From assembly GCF_001953745.1 (NCBI RefSeq), contig NZ_LWLN01000001.1:248001-312000 (forward strand): a stretch of 64,000 nt of DNA, in the 5' to 3' direction. Below, in pieces: positions 50,085-59,021 of this stretch (positions within the stretch are counted from its first letter, which is position 1; each line of letters starts with the position of its first letter). The position numbers were made by a program, and so were the translations under genes. Source of the DNA: Natrinema saccharevitans (GTDB taxonomy: Archaea > Halobacteriota > Halobacteria > Halobacteriales > Natrialbaceae). The notes under the pieces are model-generated. The model did not search any database. It was not told the DNA's origin and was given only the letters and a program-made list of their open reading frames with translations.

Positions 50085-50202
50085 GATACCTGGGAGGGGC
50101 GGACGGGAGATAAGTCGTCGGGATCGCCGGCGCGGAACCGCCCGCCCGGCAGACATTCACACGGTCCCGCCGACCTCGAAATCGACGGGATAGCTCGCAA
50201 CC

Positions 50203-50209
50203 TTTATCA
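50203..50209 (+). promoter_or_regulatory. TATA box of the eif2g operon
   Basis: TTTATCA lies 42-48 nt before ATG 50251, preceded by a BRE-like CGCAACC. This implies a leader of about 15-20 nt. The same heptamer serves aconitase. Confidence 0.55.
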
Positions 50210-50250
50210 GTCGCACAGCGGAATCACTACCTAAGATTACTCATCGTCTT

Positions 50251-51483
50251 ATGGTAGGAAATCGACAACCGGAGGTGAACATCGGGCTCGTCGGTCACGT
50301 CGACCACGGCAAGACGACGCTGGTGCAAGCGCTCAGCGGCTCGTGGACGGACCAACACAGCGAGGAGATGAAACGCGGGATCTCCATCAGGCTCGGCTAC
50401 GCCGACGCCACGTTCCGCCACTGTGACGGCCTCGATGAACCCGAGTGTTACACCGTCGAACCGGAGTGTCCGGACGGCTCGGAAAGCGAGCCGCTGCGGA
50501 CCGTCTCGTTCGTCGACGCCCCGGGACACGAGACCCTGATGGCGACGATGCTGTCGGGCGCGTCCCTGATGGACGGCGCGGTGCTGGTCGTCAGCGCCAA
50601 CGAACCCGTCCCCCAGCCCCAGACGGAGGAACACCTGATGGCGCTGGACATCATCGGGATCGACAACATCGTCATCGCCCAGAACAAGGTCGACCTCGTC
50701 GACGCCGACACCGCCCGCGACAACTACGAGGAGATCAAAGAGTTCGTCGAAGGCACCGTCGCCGAGGACGCACCCATCGTCCCCGTCTCCGCGGGTCAGG
50801 AGGTCAACCTCGACCTGCTGATTCAGGCGATCGAGGAGGAGATCCCTACACCCGATCGGGATCCCGACGCCGATCCCCGGATGCACGTCGCCCGCAGCTT
50901 CGATATCAACAAACCCGGCACGTCGGCGAAAGACCTCGCCGGCGGCGTCCTCGGGGGCAGCCTCGTCGCGGGCGAACTCGAGGTCGGCGACGAGATCGAG
51001 ATCCGGCCCGGCCGCGAGGTCGAGGAAGGCGGGCAGACGGAGTACGTTCCGATCGAGACGACGATCCGGTCGCTACAGGCCGGCGGCGAGACCGTCGACA
51101 CCGTCACGCCGGGCGGTCTGCTCGGCGTCGGGACCGGACTCGACCCCTCGCTCACCAAAGGTGACGCGCTGGCCGGCCGGATGGCCGGCCCGCTGGGGAC
51201 GCTGCCGCCGACCTGGAACGAGTTCACGATGGAAGTCGACCTGCTCGAGCGGGTCGTCGGCGCGGATCAGGGCGAGACGGTCGACGAAATCAGCACCGGC
51301 GAACCGCTGATGATGACCGTCGGCACGGCCACGACCGTCGGAGCCGTCACCAGTGCCCGCGAAGGCGAGTGCGAGGTCAACCTCAAGCGCCCCGTCGCCG
51401 CTGAGCCGGGAACGAAGATCGCGATCAATCGCCGCATCGGCGCGCGCTGGCGGCTGATCGGCCTCGGCACGCTGACGGACTGA
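50251..51483 (+). CDS. eif2g: Translation initiation factor aIF2 subunit gamma
   Basis: A 410-residue GTPase carrying initiator tRNA to the ribosome. G1 GHVDHGKT (residues 15-22), G3 VDAPGHE and G4 AQNKVDLV are intact. A Cys-bearing insert ([17 protein letters not shown]) matches the aIF2-gamma zinc knuckle. Domains II and III follow ([20 protein letters not shown]). It leads a tight operon: the next start is 1 nt after its stop. Confidence 0.96.
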   Translation: MVGNRQPEVNIGLVGHVDHGKTTLVQALSGSWTDQHSEEMKRGISIRLGYADATFRHCDGLDEPECYTVEPECPDGSESEPLRTVSFVDAPGHETLMATMLSGASLMDGAVLVVSANEPVPQPQTEEHLMALDIIGIDNIVIAQNKVDLVDADTARDNYEEIKEFVEGTVAEDAPIVPVSAGQEVNLDLLIQAIEEEIPTPDRDPDADPRMHVARSFDINKPGTSAKDLAGGVLGGSLVAGELEVGDEIEIRPGREVEEGGQTEYVPIETTIRSLQAGGETVDTVTPGGLLGVGTGLDPSLTKGDALAGRMAGPLGTLPPTWNEFTMEVDLLERVVGADQGETVDEISTGEPLMMTVGTATTVGAVTSAREGECEVNLKRPVAAEPGTKIAINRRIGARWRLIGLGTLTD

Positions 51484-51484
51484 G

Positions 51485-51877
51485 ATGGGACAGTCGACGC
51501 GGGTCGCTCTCGACACGAGCGCGCTCATGATGCCGGTCGAACTCGACGTGCGGCTGTTCGACGAACTCGAGCGGCTCGTGGACGACTACGAGCCGACGAT
51601 TCCACAGGCCGTCCTCGAGGAACTCCGGCGGCTCTCGGAGACGGGCGGACAGGAGGGGACGGCCGCGACCGTCGGCCACGACCTGGCGACCGAGCGCTGT
51701 CTCGTCGTCGACACCGAGGCATCGTACGCCGACGACGCACTGGTCGAACTCGCCCGCGAGGGGAACGTCGAGTACGTCGTCACGAACGACCGCCCGCTGC
51801 GCGACCGGGTCCTCGAAGCGGGGAGACCGGTAATTGCATTACGCGGGAGAAACAAGTTAGCGATCACTCAACCATAG
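51485..51877 (+). CDS. PIN-domain RNase (FCF1/Nob1-like fold)
   Basis: A 130-residue PIN domain: VALDTSALMMPVE with the first catalytic Asp, VLEELRRLSE, and ADDALVELA...VVTNDRPLRDRVLEAG with the later acidic residues, ending VIALRGRNKL. The fixed location between aIF2-gamma and Rpo7 in archaea suggests an rRNA-processing role rather than a toxin. No antitoxin is adjacent. Confidence 0.85.
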   Translation: MGQSTRVALDTSALMMPVELDVRLFDELERLVDDYEPTIPQAVLEELRRLSETGGQEGTAATVGHDLATERCLVVDTEASYADDALVELAREGNVEYVVTNDRPLRDRVLEAGRPVIALRGRNKLAITQP

Positions 51878-52447
51878 ATGTACAAACGGGTTAGATTGAA
51901 GGACACGGTAGAAGTACCGCCGAAAGAGCTCGGCGACGTTTCGCCGGATCGAGTCAAACGACTGCTCCAGGACAAACTCGAGGGGCGCATGGACGAGGAG
52001 GTGGGCAGCGTCGTCTCCGTCACGGAGGTTCACGACATCGGCGAGGGGACGGTCCTGCCCAACCGGCCGGGAGTCTACTACGAGGCGGAGTTCGACGCGG
52101 TGACGTTCGATCCGCAGATGCAGGAAGTCGTCGACGGCACCGTCGTCGAAGTCGTCGAGTTCGGTGCCTTCGTCGGTATCGGCCCCGTCGACGGCCTGCT
52201 CCACGTCTCACAGATTAGCGACGAATACCTCGCGTTCGACGGCGAGAACCAGCGGCTCTCCTCGAACGAGTCCGACCGCGCGCTCGGCGTCGACGACGCC
52301 GTCCGCGCCCGCATCGTCACCAAGAGCATCGACGAGCGCAACCCGCGGGACTCGAAGATCGGGCTCACCGCGAAACAGCCCGGCCTCGGCAAACACGGCT
52401 GGCTCGAAGAGGAACGGGAGAAACGCGAAGCCACGGCGGGTGAGTAA
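51878..52447 (+). CDS. rpo7: RNA polymerase subunit Rpo7
   Basis: A 189-residue stalk subunit of archaeal RNA polymerase. The N-terminal tip domain MYKRVRLKDTVEVPPKELG is followed by an S1 domain (about 80-165, GTVVEVVEFGAFVGIGPVDG, LLHVSQISDEY). It begins at the base after the PIN gene stop and pairs with Rpo4 elsewhere. Confidence 0.96.
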   Translation: MYKRVRLKDTVEVPPKELGDVSPDRVKRLLQDKLEGRMDEEVGSVVSVTEVHDIGEGTVLPNRPGVYYEAEFDAVTFDPQMQEVVDGTVVEVVEFGAFVGIGPVDGLLHVSQISDEYLAFDGENQRLSSNESDRALGVDDAVRARIVTKSIDERNPRDSKIGLTAKQPGLGKHGWLEEEREKREATAGE

Positions 52448-52449
52448 CC

Positions 52450-52647
52450 ATGGCATCCGATCGGCTCGTCTGTCGCGAGTGTCACCGGGTCAACGAACCC
52501 GACAACGAGACGTGTGACGCCTGCAACTCCTCGTCGCTGACCGAAGACTGGGCGGGCTACGTCATCATCGCCCACCCCGAGGAAAGCGAGATCGCGACGG
52601 AGATGCAGATCACCGAGCCGGGCGCGTACGCCCTGAAGGTTCGCTGA
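52450..52647 (+). CDS. spt4: Transcription elongation factor Spt4
   Basis: A 65-residue zinc protein: CRECHRVNEPDNETCDACNS supplies four Cys, followed by EDWAGYVIIAHPEESEIAT. Spt4 partners Spt5 in elongation. It starts 2 nt after the rpo7 stop. Confidence 0.95.
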   Translation: MASDRLVCRECHRVNEPDNETCDACNSSSLTEDWAGYVIIAHPEESEIATEMQITEPGAYALKVR

Positions 52648-52650
52648 CGC

Positions 52651-53220
52651 GTGACTCCCGACGACAACGACGACGCGTTCGCCGACGACGAGCAGCTACT
52701 CGTGCTGCCCGACGCGTTGCGCCACGAACTCAAGGAGCCGATGGGACCGATCGAGACCGACACGGACCGGCTCCTCGAGGCGGTCGACGGCCCCCTGATC
52801 GCCGTCGGCGACGTCGTCACCTATCACCTCCTGCAGGCGGACCGCCGACCCGACGTCGCGCTCGTCGACGGCCGGACCAAACGCAGCGAAGTGGACGAAG
52901 AGATCCGCGAAGCGGTCACCGAGGGCGCGAGTATCGAGGTTCGAAACCCGCCCGCCGAACTCGGCGTGCCGGTCGTGCGGGCGCTTCGGCGCGCGCTCTC
53001 GACCGACGACCCGACCACGATCTTGGTCGACGGCGAGGAGGATCTCGTCGCCCTGCCGGCGATCGTCGCCGCGCCCGAGGGCGCGAGCGTCGTTTACGGC
53101 CAGCCCGACGAGGGAATGGTCCACGTGAAAGTCACCGACGACCACCGCGCGGAGATGCGCGAGTTGCTCGAGCGTTTCGAGGGCGACACCGAGCGGTTCT
53201 GGGACCTGCTCGAGGGTTGA
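52651..53220 (+). CDS. GTP-dependent dephospho-CoA kinase (DUF359)
   Basis: A 189-residue enzyme of the archaeal DUF359 family, now assigned to the final step of CoA biosynthesis (dephospho-CoA to CoA using GTP). Visible: LIAVGDVVTYHLLQADRRPD, ALVDGRTKRSEVDEE, TTILVDGEEDLVALPAIVAA and GASVVYGQPDEGMVHVKVT. A GTG start sits 3 nt after the spt4 stop. The palindromic element begins 1 nt after its own stop codon. Confidence 0.9.
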   Translation: MTPDDNDDAFADDEQLLVLPDALRHELKEPMGPIETDTDRLLEAVDGPLIAVGDVVTYHLLQADRRPDVALVDGRTKRSEVDEEIREAVTEGASIEVRNPPAELGVPVVRALRRALSTDDPTTILVDGEEDLVALPAIVAAPEGASVVYGQPDEGMVHVKVTDDHRAEMRELLERFEGDTERFWDLLEG

Positions 53221-53221
53221 A

Positions 53222-53306
53222 TTATAGCGCCACTGACAGTCATTGCACATCAGATCGCACGACAGCGTCGTGATCAGTGCGTGAATCGTTTCAGTGGCCA
53301 CTATAG
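53222..53306 (-). repeat. Palindromic element, copy 2
   Basis: Inverted orientation relative to copy 1 and the most diverged at its tips (TTATAGCGCCACTGA against TCAGTGGCCACTATAG). The core GTCATTGCACATCAGATCGC and ATCGTTTCAGTGG clearly matches. It follows the kinase stop directly and contains the stop codon (53291-53293) of the photolyase gene. Confidence 0.8.
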
Positions 53307-54694
53307 CCGTCGTCTCGTTTTCCGAGCGCCCGTTCGAAGACCCGCTGGGCCCGCTCGTAGGCGTCCGTTCTGTCGACGATCGGGGCCGGGTAGTCGGGCG
53401 CGAGTTCGGACCGGCGATCGGCCGGCAGCGTCGGCCACTCGACGATCGCTCCGGCGGGCACGTCGGCCAGTTCGGGGACGTACTCGCGGACGAACGCCCC
53501 GGTGTCGTCGTACTTGGCGGCCTGCGCGACCGGGTCGAAGATCCGGACGTCGACCGAATCCGTCCCCGTCGAGGCGATCCACTGCCAGTTCCCTGAGTTG
53601 ACCGCCGGGTCGTGATCGACCAACCGGTCTCGGAAGTGGGCCGCGCCGCGTCGCCAGTCGAGCAGGAGGTGTTTCGTCAGAAAGCTCGCGACCACCTGTC
53701 GCGGTCGGTTGTGGATATACCCCTCCCGCTCTAACTGTCGCATCCCGGCGTCGACGAGGGGATACCCCGTCTCGCCGCGTTTCCAGGCGCGGAAGGCGGC
53801 CTCGTCCGTTCGCCACGCAATCTCGTTCGGGAACTGCTTGTAGTCCTCCGTCGCCAACTCCGGCGCGTGGGCGAGCAGGAGGTAGTACAGTTCGCGCCAC
53901 GAGAGCTCGAACGCGTACTTGTCGACGCTGCGTCGCTCGTCGCCGTCGACGGCGTCGCGAACGTCGGTCACGGTCTTCCAGACCTCGCGGATCCCGATCG
54001 CGCCGGCGGCCAGATACGGCGAGAGCCGCGAGACGGCCTCGAGCGGGCGCTCGACCGCGGCCGCGAGATCGTCCCGGGTGTCGGCGTAGCTTCGCAGTCC
54101 GGCGTCGCGGAACGACGCGAGGCGCTCGCGGGCGGCCTCGGTCCCCGCCGCGGGGAGGTCGATATCGCTGTCGGCGATCGGGACCGGCTCGTCGGCGGTG
54201 ACGTCGGCGAGCGCGTCCGGGTCGGGCTCGGGTACCGTGGCCGGCTTCGGCCGCTCCCGCCAGTCCGCGTGAAACTGGCTGTGGGTCGGGTACGAAGGTG
54301 CGAGCGTCCGCGGATCGACCAGGACGGCGTCTACGTGGGTCTCGAGGGGGACCGCGAGCGCGGCGTCGACGGCGGTCGTGCGGTCCCGTCGGACGGGCTC
54401 GTAGCACTCCGTCGTGACGACGCGGTCGACGTCGTATTCGCTGCAGAGTTCGGCGAGGACGTCGGGGGCCGGTCCCGACCGCACGAGGAGGTCGCTCTCG
54501 AGGTCGCGGTACCGCTCCCGGAGCGTCCGGACGGTCCGATCGACGAACGCGCGTTTTCGCGTCCCGAGGCCGTCGGTGACTGCGGGGTCGAACACGTAGA
54601 CGGGAAGGACGGGCCCCTCCGCGGCGGCGACCGCGGCGGCCAGTCCCCGATCGTCGGCCGTGCGCCGATCCCGCCGATGCCAGTACAGGAGCAT
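53291..54694 (-). CDS. phr: Deoxyribodipyrimidine photolyase
   Basis: A 467-residue blue-light DNA repair flavoprotein. The N-terminal photolyase domain (LLYWHRRDRRTADDRGLAAA, LPVYVFDP) precedes the FAD domain with RLSPYLAAGAIGIREVW, ELSWRELYYLLL, YPLVDAGMRQLEREGYIHNR, RQVVASFLTKHLLLDWR and VNSGNWQWIAS. It repairs cyclobutane dimers using reduced FAD. The last four residues (YSGH) and TGA are encoded by the palindromic element, so the original C-terminus may have been replaced. Confidence 0.94.
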   Translation of the reverse strand: MLLYWHRRDRRTADDRGLAAAVAAAEGPVLPVYVFDPAVTDGLGTRKRAFVDRTVRTLRERYRDLESDLLVRSGPAPDVLAELCSEYDVDRVVTTECYEPVRRDRTTAVDAALAVPLETHVDAVLVDPRTLAPSYPTHSQFHADWRERPKPATVPEPDPDALADVTADEPVPIADSDIDLPAAGTEAARERLASFRDAGLRSYADTRDDLAAAVERPLEAVSRLSPYLAAGAIGIREVWKTVTDVRDAVDGDERRSVDKYAFELSWRELYYLLLAHAPELATEDYKQFPNEIAWRTDEAAFRAWKRGETGYPLVDAGMRQLEREGYIHNRPRQVVASFLTKHLLLDWRRGAAHFRDRLVDHDPAVNSGNWQWIASTGTDSVDVRIFDPVAQAAKYDDTGAFVREYVPELADVPAGAIVEWPTLPADRRSELAPDYPAPIVDRTDAYERAQRVFERALGKRDDGYSGH

Positions 54695-54792
54695 AGTAGC
54701 GCTAAGCGACTCGAGGGTGTAATGTCCTCGGCCGTACTGGCCGTCATTCGTGTTCGTCTCCTCGTTCCTGGTGAGCGCTCGTCCTCCCGTGC

Positions 54793-55197
54793 GTGTTCGC
54801 GCTGTGGGTGCGCTATGCCGACGTGATCCGCATCGTGAAGGGGCCGGAACCGACGGTGGCCGGTACCGGCGACGACTCTGGCGCCACCCTCCGTATCGCG
54901 TTCGGGTCGAACTGGTTCCTGGTCGCCGCCGTGGTCGCGCTGTACGCCGGCTGGGGGTACTTCGCCGTCGCGTACCGTCGGCTGCTCGCCGCCGAGTTCC
55001 CCGCGTTCGACCGGTCGGCGGATCGGCTCGGCTACGGGATCGGCCTCTTCGGCCTCAGTATCGGTCCCGTCGCCGTCAGCCGACAGCTCACGACGGCCGA
55101 TATCAGCGGGCAGCTCTTCGTCGCCTATCTCGGCGTCGTCGGTTTTCTGCTCACTTCGAGCGCCGCGGCGGTCGGGAGCGAACGCGACGCCCGGTAA
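54793..55197 (+). CDS. Small membrane protein, possibly N-terminally frameshifted
   Basis: A 134-residue protein from GTG 54793 with three hydrophobic stretches (WFLVAAVVALYAGWGYFAVA, LGYGIGLFGLSIGPVAV, LFVAYLGVVGFLLTSSAAAV). Upstream, three different frames each encode hydrophobic fragments between ATG 54722 and 54793 (MSSAVLAVI; VFVSSFLVS; ALVLPCVFALWV), which together would make a missing first helix. One or two indels may have damaged the N-terminus, or GTG is the true start. No family recognised. Confidence 0.5.
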   Translation: MFALWVRYADVIRIVKGPEPTVAGTGDDSGATLRIAFGSNWFLVAAVVALYAGWGYFAVAYRRLLAAEFPAFDRSADRLGYGIGLFGLSIGPVAVSRQLTTADISGQLFVAYLGVVGFLLTSSAAAVGSERDAR

Positions 55198-55211
55198 CGC
55201 CGCGAGCGGCG

Positions 55212-56198
55212 CTACTCGACGACCGTGTGTTCGAGCGTCCCGATCCCTTCGACCTCGAGTGCGACGGTGTCGCCGTCCTCGAGCCACTGTCCTAGCTCGA
55301 GGCCACAGCCCTCGCCGACGGTGCCGCTGCCGATGACGTCGCCGGGATGGAGCGTCTCGGACTGGGAGACGTGTTCGATGATCTCGGCGAAGGAGTGATA
55401 CATTTCGTCGACGGTACCCTCAGACCAGACCTCGCCGTCGATCCGGGCGGTCATCGGCGCCGAGAGGACGTCGACGTCCTCGCGCGGGACGAAATAGGGG
55501 CCCAGCCCGTTCGCGAAGTCCTTCCCCTTCGCGGGGCCGAGTCGGCCTTTCATCTCCTCGCCCTGGATGTCGCGGGCGCTGAAGTCGTTGAAGACGGTGT
55601 AGCCGGCGATGTACGCCTCGGCCTCGTCGGCGGGGATGTCGCGGCCGCGCGTGCCGATCACCGCCGCGATCTCGAGTTCGTAGTCCATAATCCGTGAGTA
55701 GTCGGGCCACCGGATCGTCTCGCCGGGCGCGACGACGCTGTCGGCGTTGCCCTTGTAGTAGACCGGTAGCTCGTACCAGACGTCGGCGATCTCGCCGTCC
55801 ATGCTGTTCTGGACGTGTTCCTCGATGGCCATGCAATCGCGCAGCGAGTTGGGACGCGGCAGCGGCGCGAGCAGCCGGTACTCGCCGGGTTCGTACCGAA
55901 GTTTCGCGCCGCCGGGCCCGCGCTCCGCGTCGGTCTCGGCCGCGTACTCGAGGGCCTCGCGGGCGTCCGCGATCGCCCGGTCGCCGCGCTCTAAGAAGGC
56001 GATCATCTCCGGCGGGACGTGCGCGCGGGCCAGATCCGCGGGTGCCGGTTCGCCCTCGGCTGCGAGGGCCGCGCCGTAGGCCGCCGTCAGATCGACGAGG
56101 GTCGCGTCGCCGGCCGCGGCGTCGCCGGACTCGTCGACGGCACCGATGCGTTCGACCGGACCGACCGGCGTGTCGACTTCGAAGGTCGCGAGTTTCAT
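55212..56198 (-). CDS. Fumarylacetoacetate hydrolase-family protein
   Basis: A 328-residue FAH-superfamily enzyme (C-C bond hydrolase, isomerase or decarboxylase for beta-diketo acids). Core features: PVYYKGNADSVVAPGETIRW, metal ligands in MDYELEIAAVIG and the FNDFSARDIQGEEM motif. It closes with HPGDVIGSGTVGEGCG. It overlaps the upstream cyclase gene by ATGA, so both act in one catabolic route, probably of an aromatic or tryptophan-derived acid; the substrate is not clear. Confidence 0.88.
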   Translation of the reverse strand: MKLATFEVDTPVGPVERIGAVDESGDAAAGDATLVDLTAAYGAALAAEGEPAPADLARAHVPPEMIAFLERGDRAIADAREALEYAAETDAERGPGGAKLRYEPGEYRLLAPLPRPNSLRDCMAIEEHVQNSMDGEIADVWYELPVYYKGNADSVVAPGETIRWPDYSRIMDYELEIAAVIGTRGRDIPADEAEAYIAGYTVFNDFSARDIQGEEMKGRLGPAKGKDFANGLGPYFVPREDVDVLSAPMTARIDGEVWSEGTVDEMYHSFAEIIEHVSQSETLHPGDVIGSGTVGEGCGLELGQWLEDGDTVALEVEGIGTLEHTVVE

Positions 56199-57019
56199 GC
56201 GCTCTCACCTCCCGTCTCGTCCCCAATAAGGGCGACCGGTCGCACCCAGCCCGCGCTCCCGCCCTCGATCTCGATGGGGAACGCGACGATCGGGACGTCG
56301 GTCTTTCGCGGCAACGCGTCGAGGTTGGCCATCTTTTCGATCTGGCAGTACTCGACCTCCCGCCCCGCGAAGTGGGCCGGCCACAGTTCCGACTCCTCGC
56401 CCGATTCGACGTAGCGCTCGCCCATCGCCGCGAAGGGCTTGTCGAAACCGTAGGCGTCGGTGCCGATCACCTTCACGCCCTGTTCGACGAGGAACCGCGT
56501 TCCCTCGGCGCTCATTCCCGGAAACTCGGTCAGGTACTCCGGCTGCCCCCACAGCTCGTCGGCCCCGGTCTGGAGCAGGACGATCTCGCCGGGCGAGAGA
56601 TCGTGACCGAGGTCGTCGAGGGCGGCCTCCAGGTCCCCGACCCCGATCTCCTCGCCGGGATCCATCGATCGGAAATCGAGGACGACCGCGTTCCCACGGC
56701 ACCACTCGAGGGGGATCTCGTCGATCGTCTTCGCGGGCTCGCCGTCGACCTCGGGGCCGTAATGCCACGGCGCGTCGAGGTGGGTGCCGGCGTGGGGGAT
56801 GACCGCGAGGTCCTCCCACGCCAGTCCCATCCCCTCGGGGAAGTCCGCTGGATCGACGTCGTAGCCCTGTTCCTGCAGGGTCTCGGCGAGGCGTTTCGCC
56901 CCCGCTTCGTGGTCGAAGGCGTCGATCTCCGGTGGGGTTGGTTCGCTCGCGATGCCGTCCTCGAGGCCGATGCTCAGATCGACGAGCGTGGTCTCGTCGG
57001 CTGTCACCAAATCTCGCAT
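56195..57019 (-). CDS. Cyclase-family (kynurenine formamidase-like) hydrolase
   Basis: A 274-residue metal-dependent amidase/cyclase. The signature HAGTHLDAPWHYG (HxGTHxDxPxH) provides the metal ligands, with VDLSIGLEDGIASEP at the N-terminus and VKVIGTDAYGFDKPF later. Family members hydrolyse N-formylkynurenine or related ring amides/lactones. ATG 57019 avoids a basic extension from 57043. Operon with the FAH-family gene. Confidence 0.87.
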   Translation of the reverse strand: MRDLVTADETTLVDLSIGLEDGIASEPTPPEIDAFDHEAGAKRLAETLQEQGYDVDPADFPEGMGLAWEDLAVIPHAGTHLDAPWHYGPEVDGEPAKTIDEIPLEWCRGNAVVLDFRSMDPGEEIGVGDLEAALDDLGHDLSPGEIVLLQTGADELWGQPEYLTEFPGMSAEGTRFLVEQGVKVIGTDAYGFDKPFAAMGERYVESGEESELWPAHFAGREVEYCQIEKMANLDALPRKTDVPIVAFPIEIEGGSAGWVRPVALIGDETGGESA

Positions 57020-57135
57020 AGTGGCCACGACTCGAGGAAACACCGTAAGGATACCTGTCAGGGTCGGTGTGGGACCGACCGCCGGGTGTGCCCCCGAGGG
57101 TGTTCGACCCGCACCCGCGGGAGAATCTCGAGAAC

Positions 57136-57143
57136 CTATTTAC
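57136..57143 (+). promoter_or_regulatory. TATA box of geranylgeranyl-reductase-like gene
   Basis: CTATTTAC is 24-31 nt before ATG 57167, fitting a leaderless transcript. Confidence 0.5.
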
Positions 57144-57166
57144 CGTCCGGCGTGAACGTCCCCAGC

Positions 57167-58252
57167 ATGTACGATTTCGTCGTCGTCGGCGTCGGCCCGC
57201 CGGGGGCGCGGTTCGCCCGCCGGGCCGCCGAGGAAGGCTACGACGTCCTCGCTCTCGAGAAGGGGGCGGTCGGCGAGCCGCTGGCCTGTTCGGGCCACGT
57301 GAGTACTGACGTCTGGGAGTTCACCGGCGAGGGGGCGCGCGAGGACCTCTTTCAGAACGAGATCTACGGCGCGCGCTTTCACGTCGGCGGACCCGGCAGC
57401 GACGCCTATCCGTTCTACAAGGACGCGGTCGCGTCGAACGTCATCGACCGCGTCGGGCTCGATCGCCACCTCGCCGAACTGGCCCGCGAGGCGGGCGCGG
57501 ACGTCCGCGAGGGCCACACCGTCACCGCGGTCACGGAACACCGCGACCGGGTCGCGGTCGTCGCCAGCGGCCCCGACGGCCGCCTCGAGGTCGAGGCGAA
57601 GATGGTCGCGGGCTGTGACGGGCCGCGCTCGCGGGTGCGGGACGAACTCGGGCTCCCACAGCCCGACGAGCTGCTCCACGGCGTCCTCGCCTTCTCCGAG
57701 GAGGTGGACCACCAGGACTTCGTCGACGTTCACCTCACGCCGCCGACGTTCTTCGCGTGGCGGATCCCCCGCGGCGAGGCCGGCGTCGAGTACGGGCTGG
57801 CGGCCCCGCCGGGCGTTCAGGTCACCAAGCACTTCGAGGAGCTGATCGACGGCTACGAGGTCGACGTCTCGCACCGCTGTTCGGGCGCGATCCCGGTCGG
57901 GCCGCCCGACCGCGTGACGTCCCGGCGGGCCTTCCTCGTCGGAGACGCGGCCGCCCAGACCAAGCCCTTCACCGGCGGCGGCATCCTCTACGGCATGACC
58001 AGCGCCGACCACGCTGCCCGCGAGATCGACCCCGATCGGCCGACGACGCTGGCGGCCTACGAGCGCGCCTGGCGCGACGACTTGGCGCGCGAGCAGACGC
58101 TCGGCCGCTGGATCCGGCGCGCCTACTCGCTGCCCGAACCCGTCCAGCGGCTGGGGCTGGGCGCGCTGTCGGGCGAGATCGGCGTCCACATGGACCGGCC
58201 GACCTCGCTGGTCTCGCTCGATCACCTCAGGGCCGTCCTCTCAGGGTCGTGA
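57167..58252 (+). CDS. Geranylgeranyl reductase-family flavoprotein
   Basis: A 361-residue FAD oxidoreductase. The dinucleotide motif VVVGVGPPGARFARRAAEEG, the CSGHVST motif near residue 43 and LVGDAAAQTKPFTGGGILYG are those of the geranylgeranyl reductase family, which saturates isoprenoid chains of archaeal lipids or quinones. Single gene with its own TATA box. Which isoprenoid it acts on is unknown; other copies usually exist in the genome. Confidence 0.9.
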   Translation: MYDFVVVGVGPPGARFARRAAEEGYDVLALEKGAVGEPLACSGHVSTDVWEFTGEGAREDLFQNEIYGARFHVGGPGSDAYPFYKDAVASNVIDRVGLDRHLAELAREAGADVREGHTVTAVTEHRDRVAVVASGPDGRLEVEAKMVAGCDGPRSRVRDELGLPQPDELLHGVLAFSEEVDHQDFVDVHLTPPTFFAWRIPRGEAGVEYGLAAPPGVQVTKHFEELIDGYEVDVSHRCSGAIPVGPPDRVTSRRAFLVGDAAAQTKPFTGGGILYGMTSADHAAREIDPDRPTTLAAYERAWRDDLAREQTLGRWIRRAYSLPEPVQRLGLGALSGEIGVHMDRPTSLVSLDHLRAVLSGS

Positions 58253-58263
58253 CTACCGATCCT

Positions 58264-58349
58264 CTATCGTAGCCGCTGAAAGTCATTGCACACCTGATCG
58301 CACGACAGCGTTGCGATCAGTGTGTAAATCGTTTCAGCGGCTACGATAG
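58264..58349 (-). repeat. Palindromic element, copy 3
   Basis: CTATCGTAGCCGCTGAAA at one end and TTTCAGCGGCTACGATAG at the other are perfect 18-bp inverted repeats, the cleanest tips of the four. Orientation as copy 2. It begins 11 nt after the stop of the preceding plus-strand gene and contains the stop codon of the following minus-strand gene. Confidence 0.85.
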
Positions 58350-58907
58350 GACCGCCATGGCGACCGTTCCCAGGCCGATGCTACTGATGACGAATCCGAC
58401 GACGGGACCGAGGACCGGAACCGAACCGACCGCCACGGAAACGACGATCGCGCACCCCAGCGCGAGGAGCCGGTTGTCGCTGACGAGTCGACCGACGGCG
58501 AGGTAGCCGTACTCGCCGGCCACCAGCGCCACGAGGGCAAACACCAGGAGCAGCGGAATCGCGAGGACGAGTCCGATCACCGTGATCGCCAACAGAACCG
58601 ACGCGCCGATCACGGCCACCAGGCTGGCGATACCGTAGGCGAACGCGATCCCGGGCGACTCGAGCGCGCGATCGGTTTGCCGCCGCGTGCTGTCGGGTGC
58701 GACCGCGACCAGCAGGCCGCCGACGACGAGCGTGACGAGTCCGGCGCCGATCGCCTGGACGTACCACGGCGTGGCGGCCGCGGTCTCGGTACCGGTTTCG
58801 ACCCCGTTCGGCGCTCGCCGGGCGAGCGCCGCGGCGGGAACGCCCGTCAGGCCCAGCACGGTCGCGAAGGCACCGCTCCGAAACGAACGGCGGGAGGGCA
58901 GGCACAT
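58341..58907 (-). CDS. Membrane protein with signal peptide, unknown
   Basis: A 188-residue protein. An N-terminal signal-like segment (SFRSGAFATVLGLTGVPAAA) is followed by four hydrophobic helices (AIGAGLVTLVVGGLLVAV, IASLVAVIGASVLLAITVIG and two more). It resembles haloarchaeal membrane proteins found with bactofilin-like polymer genes, but no such partner is here. Its final Leu-Ser and TAG stop come from the palindromic element. ATG 58907 is preferred to 58952 because it directly precedes the signal. Confidence 0.7.
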   Translation of the reverse strand: MCLPSRRSFRSGAFATVLGLTGVPAAALARRAPNGVETGTETAAATPWYVQAIGAGLVTLVVGGLLVAVAPDSTRRQTDRALESPGIAFAYGIASLVAVIGASVLLAITVIGLVLAIPLLLVFALVALVAGEYGYLAVGRLVSDNRLLALGCAIVVSVAVGSVPVLGPVVGFVISSIGLGTVAMAVLS

Positions 58908-59021
58908 GCGTGGACCTGTCAAAGAGATCCGATAATACTTCCGATCCGTCACGTTTCGCGACCCCCGCCTCGAGTGCTGGAGTCGACAGACCGAAGGTCG
59001 CAGTGACGAAACGGGCGGTCG

